DNA from: Hyposmocoma kahamanoa
Lineage: Eukaryota; Arthropoda; Insecta; Lepidoptera; Cosmopterigidae
Direction of reading: 5' to 3'
NCBI RefSeq assembly: GCF_003589595.1
Contig: NW_020653397.1
Coordinates: 2,833,530 to 2,897,529, forward strand
Length of the DNA: 64,000 nucleotides
The notes under the pieces are model-generated. The model did not search any database. It was not told the origin of the DNA and was given only the letters and a program-made list of their open reading frames with translations. The translations under genes were made by a program, and so were the position numbers. Shown piece by piece: positions 10,626 through 18,468 of the stretch. The number at the start of each line of letters is the position of its first letter. Position 1 is the first letter of the stretch.

Positions 10626-11200
10626 AATCGATTAAAAATGTTTCAAACACTACGGTGTAAGTTCAGAATGTACTGTTTTTTCCCTCAGTCTACTATTTTT
10701 TCAGTGCATTGTCTTCCGATTTTTTTCAGATTTGACTTTGATCAAAATACACGCACACATTCGCAAAATTTGCTGCAAAACATTATATGGATAAGCCGAT
10801 ACAAATCGATCGACTATAAATCGAATAGCGTTTACGTAAATTAAAAAACTTTCACCTTATATTATCAACCATTTTACAGTTTATTTCTAAAGACCGATTT
10901 ATTTTATTGTCAGAATTCATGTAAAACTCTTTTAAATTAATGTACCAAAAATATTAATACAAATGGTTAATTCGTATTTTGGAAATCTTAAACGATAAAT
11001 AGTGTTACAAATAAAACGATAAATATCTGTTTGGGTATTTCTTTTTAACAGGGTTACGTAAAGAATGGAGAAGGTCATGTTAATTCGTAATAAAAATAGC
11101 TTAGCAAACACTTAGCATTCACAAAAGTTTGTTTATTATATATATTGAGTACATCGAGTATGGTTAAATATGCTCGATGATTGGGTAGCACTAAATGTAG
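10626..11200. other. No gene recognised
   Basis: AT-rich; the open frame 10614-10844 has no recognisable domain. Confidence 0.35.
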
Positions 11201-11204
11201 TAAA

Positions 11205-11775
11205 TTATTTATATATTTATTTAATAGTTTATTGTACAGGAAAAATACAACAAGTCACAAAGAATACGAGGGAAATAAAAAACAAAAGGTTCTGCTTAGA
11301 TAGAAATTTCTTCCTGCAGACCTAAATACAGGACACTATAACTAAAAGAACGGGCATATGTGCACAACAAAACAAGAAAAAAAAATTAAAAATAATATAA
11401 TAATATTAAATTGTTATAAATTATATAAATACATATTTTATAATATAAAAACTAGCTAACGATTTACTTTCGTGAACAGTAATAGGAAGTGCATTCCAAA
11501 GTCTGACCGCATGAACAGTGAAGGAGTGAGAATAGAAACCGGAATTGAAGCATGGAAAAGATAACTGGGATCTAACAAGAGAGCGACAGGGTTTATCCTG
11601 GGACCTAAGGAAGCTGAAACGCTCTTTCAGGTACCCGGGAGACACAGGGTTATGTAAAATATTGTAAAGAATGGAGACAATATGCAAATTCCTGCGGAGA
11701 CGGATGGGAAGCCATTTGAGCTGACTGCGGAAATGTGAAATTCGGTGATATTTACGAACTTATATTTACTTTATT
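11205..11775 (-). pseudogene. LINE-B reverse transcriptase C-terminus and 3' UTR
   Basis: The frame ending near 11421 reads KWLPIRLRRNLHIVSILYNI, then FYSHSFTVHAVRLWNALP, which matches the post-RT region of CR1/L2/Jockey-type LINE proteins (WLP..R, F..R..WN.LP; family knowledge). The downstream 200 bp is an A-rich 3' UTR ending in a (TTTA)n tail near 11205-11225. Strongly 5'-truncated; nothing upstream of the C-terminus remains. Confidence 0.8.
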
Positions 11776-12080
11776 ATATTTATTTACTTATATTATTACT
11801 TTAAAAACTATAGTTAGTTTAAGTGTAGAATAAGTTAACCAGTGAAGTCAAGTGTACAATACCTACATATCCTGTGTGCTAATAAATCCAAGTCGCCAAA
11901 TCGCCTTTGTAACGGGATAATAATTTTTTGTTAAAGCATGTGTTTTTTGTCTAGCTTTTTCGGTTTTGCTAAGGAAAATTGTAATGCCTCGCCACTGGTG
12001 TACATGCTCGATCGTCCAACTTATCGTTATTTTCCAACAGATAAGATGGCGATGGAGATCGAATGCGCACTTATTGTTTT
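11776..12080. other. No gene recognised
   Basis: AT-rich spacer. The open frame 11938-12255 runs into the ACCGACTT repeat and shows no domain. Confidence 0.4.
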
Positions 12081-12350
12081 AACCGACTTCGAAAAAAGGA
12101 GGAGGTTCTCAATTCGACTATGTTTTTTTGTATGTATGTTACGCGATAACTTCGGTATTTGTGCACCGATTTCCATGATTCTTCTTTGTTGGATGGTGGT
12201 CCCATTTAATTTTAAAGAAAATCATCCACCTCTAAGAGTGGCTGTTCACGCATGAAGATTCATTTTTATAAATAGCGCCTAAATTTTATTATAAGGAGCA
12301 ATTATTTTAATTAAGTTTGCTATTTTCTAATTCAAGGCGTTTTTATATAA
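12081..12350 (+). repeat. ACCGACTT-family MITE, left half
   Basis: AACCGACTTCGAAAAAAGGA, TTGTATGTATGTTACGCGAT, AATCATCCACCTCTAAG, TATAAATAGCGCCTAA: the left half of the family; the right half is missing. Confidence 0.85.
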
Positions 12351-12404
12351 AAAATCTATTGCAGAGCTGATAACAACCACTTATTTCTTTCAGTGGCATT
12401 CATC

Positions 12405-12915
12405 GTCATGGTCAGTCAACATTAACCCACTGCTGGGCATAGTCCTCTTCTTTAATGCGCTAATATTTTCGATCCTGCGCCGTTCGCATCCAGCGCGATC
12501 CCGCAAATATGACGATATCGTCTGGTTCTGGGAGGGATGGTGGTCTACCTACAGACCCTTTTGCTCCTCTTCTTCGTCTCGTTTAGCTAAATGTCCCGCA
12601 CACCTCCACCTTACCCTCGTGATGCGTCGTATTTCGTCGTATTTCGACGTTGGGTACATGACCTACGAGAGAAATGCCCAGCTTAGAACGCTTCATCGCT
12701 CTTTGTGTCACCTTAATATTGTGCATATTTTGCTCAGTGAGCGTCCATGCTTCCCCACCGTAGGTGAGGATCGGTAAGACCCATTGATTATAGGCCTTGG
12801 TCTTTCACTGTGCGAGTTTCGACTTGACGACGTCCTCTAGCTTATCAAAAGCAGCCCACCCTAAACCGATACGCTTTTCGATCTTCTTAACCTGAGCTTC
12901 TTGGTCAATGGATTA
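12405..12915 (-). pseudogene. RTE-type LINE C-terminal fragment
   Basis: The minus strand encodes QEAQVKKIEKRIGLGWAAF, then LPILTYGGEAWTLTEQNMH, VTQRAMKRSKLGISL and VGRPPSLPEPDDIVIFAGS with RWMRTAQD. This order (GWAAF..L, LPVLTYG.E.W, Q.AMER..L.., GRPP.RW.DD, W...AQDR) is diagnostic of the C-terminal third of RTE/BovB-like proteins. An in-frame TGA follows KLAQ and further disruptions occur, so it is dead. The catalytic core is absent. Confidence 0.85.
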
Positions 12916-13437
12916 ACTGTGTCATTACTTACAATTATGTCGGTGGCATTGCAACAATATAATGATGGCTTATATTTTCGTATCCATTTGCTCTCGCAAG
13001 AAAGTTCTTGCACTGATTTAAAATAGCGGTAGTTTTTTTAAACTTCTATCTATTTACTCTCATATCTCTATTACGTCTATAGCAGGGTTTAATGTTGCCA
13101 TTTTGAATAGGTGTTGCCCAAAGTAGGGCAGTTAGGGTCAGGTACGGGTAATATTACTTCCACTCTGTACCATAAACATTGGCCAATGTGTGTACTTTGT
13201 GCAGGATAACGCTGGAAGACATTGAATCGTTTTTGTATAGGTATTTTATAAAAATCGTTAATGTTTTCGATATTTTAGTAACGGCCGAATAAAACAAGAT
13301 ATTTGCGGCCGAATAATATACAAGTATATTTAAAAATGTTGCCATTATTTTGTAGGGATATTTTACAGGATCGCGAATAAGTCGTTTTTATTTTAAGGAG
13401 CATATAATTTATTCGATCTTTGAAAAATTGCTTCCTG
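12916..13437. other. No gene recognised
   Basis: AT-rich; frames 13154-13345 and 13275-13463 (reverse) are without recognisable domains. Confidence 0.35.
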
Positions 13438-13708
13438 ACTTTTTCACAAGGAAGTACTGCCACCTATTACCGCCAAGCAATAATGTGAGCATTCCAGTTT
13501 GGACGAGAAAGGGTGCTGGTGAAATCACAGGCGTATGGGGGTTTGTCAACTTATGTTTTAGGATGGAGGGCGTAGGAGTGGCAGTGCCCCTTAGATCTTT
13601 ACGATTTAAAGCTTTGAGTGGCACTGCAACTGTTATGGACAGGCGTGTTGCTTACCACCAGACGCGACTTCTTCGTTCTGTCACTTGGTATTATAAAAAA
13701 AAATATAA
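13438..13708 (+). repeat. Rep-4, near-complete copy
   Basis: Runs from the TTTTCACAAGGAAGTACT start through GCAATAATGTGAGCATT, GGGTGCTGGTGAAATCA, the AGTGGCAGTGCCCCTTAGAT block, TGGACAGGCGTGTTGCTTAC and the GTCACTTGGTATTATAAAAA end. Open frames across it are chance. The consistent ATAAAA end favours a retroposon over a DNA element. Confidence 0.85.
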
Positions 13709-14060
13709 AAAATATTTAATTTAATCATATTTAATTTTAAATTAAAAAAATAAAATTGTATACCATATGCGCTATTTAGATCCGAAAAAACAGCGTCATT
13801 TTTAAAAATTTCAAAAGCATTTTATGTTGTGAAATAAATAGTAAATAATTAAGTAATTTTTCTCAATGTCATTTACAAAAGTTAAGTCCATTAACGTTGT
13901 GAGTAATATAAATAAATACTTTTTTAGGGAGTCACCAAATCTACCGCGGAACCGGCTTGATCTAGTCAGAAAAAGCTTTAAATCTATGCAATTAGACCGA
14001 AAATAACATTATGCGTTTAGTTTTATTGTATATAAAATTATATTACATAAAAAAGGTGGT
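13709..14060. other. No gene recognised
   Basis: Very AT-rich; nothing recognised. Confidence 0.35.
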
Positions 14061-14061
14061 A

Positions 14062-14111
14062 TCCTGACTAAGTAGAGCGTCAGAGAGCTCTGAGTCCCTG
14101 TTCGGGCGCCA
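14062..14111 (-). promoter_or_regulatory. Primer-binding site matching tRNA-Lys 3' end
   Basis: The reverse complement of 14094-14111 reads TGGCGCCCGAACAGGGAC, the classic tRNA-Lys(UUU) primer-binding site. It lies one base from the LTR end at 14113. On the plus strand similarity to tRNA-Lys continues upstream as GTAGAGCGTCAGA..CTCTGAG (14073-14093), as if part of the tRNA itself had been copied. Confidence 0.75.
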
Positions 14112-14112
14112 G

Positions 14113-14532
14113 TGTCACGATGCTCTTTCACCGCCCAACCAAGTCCTGTAGGTAGGTTGTAGGTTGTAGTGTAGCATGAAGAGACCCAATGACGTCATTG
14201 TAAAGGTTTATTATTAAATTTTTTCATGTATTAGGAACTGTTTACGGCAGCTTTAACATTTTGAACACAAAAATGTGTGTGTTGCATATGTGCATACAAA
14301 CACGTTACATTTTTAGAAAACTTACATAAGAAAACACATTGACATTACACTGTTGACATTTAATTAAATGTAAATTAATAGAGAAAAGTACGTTCGTGAA
14401 TTTTGGTGGGAGTGACGATGGAACGAAGCAAAATAAAAATGACGTTTCAAATTTTCAAAAGTAAGTGGCCAGGAACCAGAGAAAAGGGTATAAAAAGGTG
14501 GGATTGACAGCGAGAGAGGTCGCATCGTCACA
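14113..14532 (-). mobile_element. LTR of a retrotransposon (tRNA-Lys primed)
   Basis: About 420 bp with ends TGTCACGATGC and GCATCGTCACA, i.e. TG..CA with an 11-bp near-perfect inverted end. With the primer site at lower coordinates the element reads on the minus strand. An AATAAA-type signal lies near 14208-14215 on that strand, about 100 bp from the LTR 3' end. The internal region is missing beyond about 14055. Ty3/gypsy-like is plausible but unproven. Confidence 0.7.
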
Positions 14533-14805
14533 AGATGATAGAGGTTACATTCCGATCTGCTCGCGAAGTTCACCAAACTTAACCTCGTGGGAACTCGGTG
14601 ACCTTAGCGGGTGTGATGTAGTGCCTCAACCGGAATTTGTTTTTATTTTTATACTAACAATAGCACAAAATCAATTCTTTGTAAAACTAACTAAAAACTA
14701 TTAAAAATACTGTACAACCCTACTGGTGCGTAGTTACTTATCCTGGAATACTGCAATGTAATTTGGAAACCTCATTTTGCCACACACTCCCTAAGATTTT
14801 TTAAA
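14533..14805. other. No gene recognised
   Basis: Flank of the LTR; slightly GC-richer up to 14635, then AT-rich. No features seen. Confidence 0.35.
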
Positions 14806-14918
14806 CACCAAGTGCCGGAACGACCAAGTCGTGCGCCTGGTGGTAAGCGACACGTCTATCCATAACAGTTGCAGTACCACTCAGAGCTTTAAATTGCAAA
14901 GATCTTATGGGTATTGTC

Positions 14919-15924
14919 CATCGAGTACGTAACCAGAAATAGAGACAAAATGTCACTTAATTTGTTTGAAAACTATTCTGCCAAATCATTACGGTGACAA
15001 CTGCTCTCCGAAACTGAGAAACAATTGACGGGTGTCGTCAATTGTTTCACTTAAAATCTACCAGTTTAACTTGAGCTTTGCTATAATAGACAAAATTGAA
15101 AAATTACTTATTTAATATATATTTATTTATTTATTTTATTTATTTTTGCCATAGCTTCAGAATACAAACTGTGAAGATGCTTAACGTTAACATGCATTAT
15201 AATAGGAGTAAATTTGTATTCCTATGACAGCCACACACGGCATTTGCGAAGTAAATAAAGTACTTACAAATTAACAGACTATTAAACATAATAAAAAATA
15301 AATAAAAATTTGCGCTTAAAAACAATAGCAAAAAATCATGTTACACGTACATAAAAACAATGAGATTCTTAAATAACCAACATATTCAGCTTCTTACAAA
15401 TATTTAAATAAGTATAGCGACTATGGGAGAATAAGCTCAAATCCTTAGAAAAGTTGTTATGAGCTCTAATCATGCGAAAAATAGGATCATTATATAAGAT
15501 ATTGTTAGTGGTATATGGCAAAGAAAAAGTTATTTGGGTACGTTTACTGCCAATCTTAAACAAGGCGTGGCTTAAAATCTCACCTGAGTCCATTTCAAAG
15601 TTGATAAATTAATTACCGATGAAATGTGACCCCGTTTGTTTTGTAATTATATATTTTGCTGTCTCTCCCACACCACCGAATGGAACAGCCGCCATTGTTC
15701 GAGATATTATTATCTTTATTACAATGAATACAGAATATTTTTGGAATTTTTGGAGACGTACACACAGGTCAGTTGTTGGCGCTGTACTATTTCAGCTTTC
15801 TAATTTGTGATTTCAGCGCAAAAGAGAGTTGATATTTAAAAGTGATATAAGTCCCATTTTCCTGATGAGTTGCCAGGCATGGATGGTCCTTATTTCGTTT
15901 CTATTTCTGGTTATATACTCGATG
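14919..15924 (+). mobile_element. MITE-E (hAT-style), with LINE insertion
   Basis: Inverted termini CATCGAGTACGTAACC..AGAAATAGAGA and the reverse complement GAGATTT-type end at 15890-15924; flanked by an 8-bp duplication (one mismatch). The copy 51148-51653 has the same ends and also an 8-bp duplication, which points to the hAT superfamily. A LINE fragment at 15120-15607 enlarges this copy. Confidence 0.85.
15120..15607 (-). pseudogene. LINE 3' fragment inside MITE-E
   Basis: The reverse frame 15369-15593 reads HALFKIGSKRTQITFSLPYT, then NNILYNDPIFRMIRAHNNF, resembling the extreme C-terminus of Lepidoptera-type LINE proteins. An A-rich 3' UTR and a (TAAA)n tail (minus strand) follow down to 15120. 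It interrupts MITE-E between TTATTTAATAT and TAATTACCGATG. Confidence 0.7.
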
Positions 15925-16132
15925 GTATTGCCACTGCGCCCGTCACCCTGAGGCATAAGTTGACAAGACCCATGTGCCTGTAATTTTACGAGCGTATTTA
16001 CCCTTCCAAACCGGAAAGGCTGCAATAGGTAAGGTTTCCCTGGACGAACTCTTTCACAAGGAGCCTACTGCTACTAACGCGTCTATAATTTTAATGGTTG
16101 CCGCAAAGGTAAGCATAAGCAAAAGGTAAGAA

Positions 16133-16167
16133 AATACGTAGTAAGCCGTCACTGCTTACTACGTATT
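16133..16167. other. Perfect 14-bp hairpin
   Basis: AATACGTAGTAAGC (16133-16146), a 7-base loop, and GCTTACTACGTATT (16154-16167). No T-run or gene context; function unknown. Confidence 0.75.
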
Positions 16168-16984
16168 GCTACACTATGGACACGTGCGGGGGTGAAAGGC
16201 GGCAGAAGGGCGACATATTTTACATAGCTTAGCGGGATCGTTGGGTTAGCTTAGTTCGCGGTGTAAACCGAAGTATGAATAGATATCCCGGCTGCGTGAG
16301 CTAAGTTAAGTTAGCTTCGTTCGCGGTGTGGCCTACGCTTTAGAAGGCTACCGCGCGCCACCGGTTTAGCATATCGACTAAAACGTTTGGATGAAAATTT
16401 CATAATGAACATTTCATTAACCACGTCTATCTCAGTCAAGGCATTGCGAGGCTTAAAGCTCGTCACAATCCAGGCATTACATTATACAAGACGTACGTTA
16501 TTAAACCGCGAAACAAGTATGACTAAAACAGCGCGGACATTAAATATTACTGATATTAATTTTGTGAATAGGTTTAAAAGATTGAAAAGCCACGAGTGCC
16601 AGGACCTTGGCTCCGATTAGCATCATAATTCCCATCATAATTAAATCTCTAAGCCCGTGGATTACAGTTCTTTTTCTTTAAAATGGTATTTAAATATTTC
16701 ACGAACCAACTGGGAAACTCAAAGTTTGGCTGCTACTCTGCCTAAAGTTTTAACAGGGCTATATAGAACGGGAACGTTATGTTTTGGGCGCTCATCCAGC
16801 TAAGACAAAATTTTACAATTTAATGTAGCTTCAATGCTACCTAGTTTTAAGCTTTTAATGGGTGCAGCTAGTACAAACTTTCAAACATTTTATTTGTGTC
16901 ACTGCCATTATCCGCAAAAAGACAGCCTCATTGCTCAGCAGACTGAGGGGCAGCACCAACACCATTTTAAATATATTAATATTA
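16168..16984. other. No gene recognised
   Basis: Contains a short GC-richer stretch with two GTTAGCTT..TTCGCGGTGT blocks (about 16250-16265 and 16308-16330), then AT-rich sequence. Open frame 16387-16620 has no recognisable domain. Confidence 0.4.
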
Positions 16985-17125
16985 AATTTTGAACGACATG
17001 CCAAAAAGGTAAGTTAAATTATATTTAGTCTTGAATCAGTTTTTTTTTTCAATTACAAACTATGACTAATTATTATCACGATTTCATAGTGTTTAAAATA
17101 AGAAATGTGTGAGTTTTGGCGACGC
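16985..17125 (-). repeat. Repeat D fragment
   Basis: GCCAAAAAGGTAAGTTAAAT, CATAGTGTTTAAAATAAGAA and TGTGAGTTTTGGCGAC align with 41470-41600. Confidence 0.65.
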
Positions 17126-17149
17126 ATAGAAACGCTGCAATTGCGCCAT

Positions 17150-17459
17150 TAGAATTGGGCATAAACCCAAACACTCTTCGTGCATGAAACGGCATTCGTG
17201 CGCGATTGAGGGCGCGTGCAAAGTTATTGGAAGGAAAAGGCAAAAACTGCGCGATTGCACTCATCAGTCGTGCGTTCCAAGGTTGCCTTTTGCACAGACG
17301 CTCATAGCCTTTTACACGCGCAGACGCTCCACCGTTATAATGAAAACGAGATTAAAAAACTTTAAGCACGTAATCGCGCACGATTGCGCGTGCAGACATT
17401 CCCGCGCGCAATTCTGTACGCTCCTGGTCACGCGCCATAGAGTGACTGTGTAAACAGGG
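17150..17459 (+). repeat. CGCGATTG-rich block with a shared terminus
   Basis: Rich in words such as GTGCGCGATTG, TGCGCGATTGCAC and GCGCACGATTGCGCGTGC. Its right end (17422-17459) is the inverse of 47396-47431 (shared TTTACACAGT.ACTCTAT.GCGCGTGA), suggesting a transposon end. The other terminus is not found. Confidence 0.45.
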
Positions 17460-18043
17460 CGTTTTTTTTAATTTTCATTCCGTTGCTCAGCGCTTGTACA
17501 AACATCTATTTTGAAAGCGCCCTTATTATACTATGCTATGAGTCTGACTTTAAATACTCCACACGTGACTTAATATTTTGTAGCAGAGTAATCCTTTAAT
17601 TAATTACGCTTCAACCTTGCTTCGAGCTCTACTGTATAAAGTAGGAAAGTACAGTAAAGTTAAAGTGTTGCGGGCACAGATTAGTAGTTAATATAAAGGT
17701 TAATTATAACTGAGCGTCTGTTCGACCACAGCGTAATGGGGAACAGTACGATATCGATCGTAGTGGTAAGGGTTTTGAAAGTAACTTGACAATTGATTTT
17801 AGATATTCTATGCGCTCCGTGTATGTGTACGTGAGACACATGATTTTAAAGCCCTGTGTAAGCCCAAGCGACACAACCTTCAAGTTTGACAGCTGAAGCA
17901 GGACTAGGGCGGTAGTGTTGCCACGTCAAATCTGAAAAAATCGGAAGATATTGCACAGAAAAAACAGTAGATTGAGGAAAAAAAAATAGTAGATGCTGCA
18001 ATTACGCTGTTTGAAACACTTTTAATCGATTTTTTTCAAACAT
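17460..18043. other. No gene recognised
   Basis: AT-rich; nothing recognised. Confidence 0.35.
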
Positions 18044-18173
18044 TGTCACCTAATGTTTTTGATGTTATCTAACTATGTATTTGACAATAAAAATTGTATT
18101 TGGATAATAATACCATAGATGTTAATTCCCCGCATTTTCTAGACCTGTGATTGACAAATATGCCGAAAAAAAA

Positions 18174-18175
<2 letters not shown>
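18044..18175 (+). repeat. Repeat H, left half (target of the CR1-like element)
   Basis: Matches the reverse copy 10485-10625 and leads through TTTTCTAGACCTGTGATTGA into ten A (18166-18175), where the LINE 3' end begins. The right half resumes at 23403. Confidence 0.85.

Positions 18176-18204
<29 letters not shown>
18176..18204 (-). repeat. Terminal (TTGA)n microsatellite of the CR1-like element
   Basis: Seven TCAA/AATC units on the plus strand directly abutting the target A-run. Simple 3' repeats of this kind mark the reverse-transcription start in CR1/L2-type LINEs. Confidence 0.85.
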
Positions 18205-18468
18205 TTATTTATTTGTCAGAATAAGGTACATTGTGTTCTTAATTCTAGGTAAGTCCAGCTTATTCTACCATAGTTGGCATGCAAATAATTATATAGGTAC
18301 AATTAAATTCAAATTCTAATAAATGTCAAATACAATACTAAATTAATTATAACTACAATAACAAATTAATAAAAAAATATATCAAATCACATTACAATAA
18401 TAAAAATAAAATGTTTATATGTTACTCACATGTCTAATTAAATAATTTAGGTAAAATATGTCAGTAAA

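Larger units (their letters stand above)
14806..16075 (-). repeat. Rep-4 interrupted by MITE-E
   Basis: Rep-4 in reverse is present as 14806-14918 and 15925-16075. The two halves join in the expected order (start ACCAAGTCGTGCGCCTGGTG, end GACGAACTCTTTCACAAGG). The junction carries an 8-bp duplication, GTATTGTC at 14911-14918 and GTATTGCC at 15925-15932. Confidence 0.85.

Noticed and set aside
13428..13724. 98-residue plus-strand frame
   Set aside because: Covers Rep-4; equivalent frames are broken in other copies, so it is not selected.
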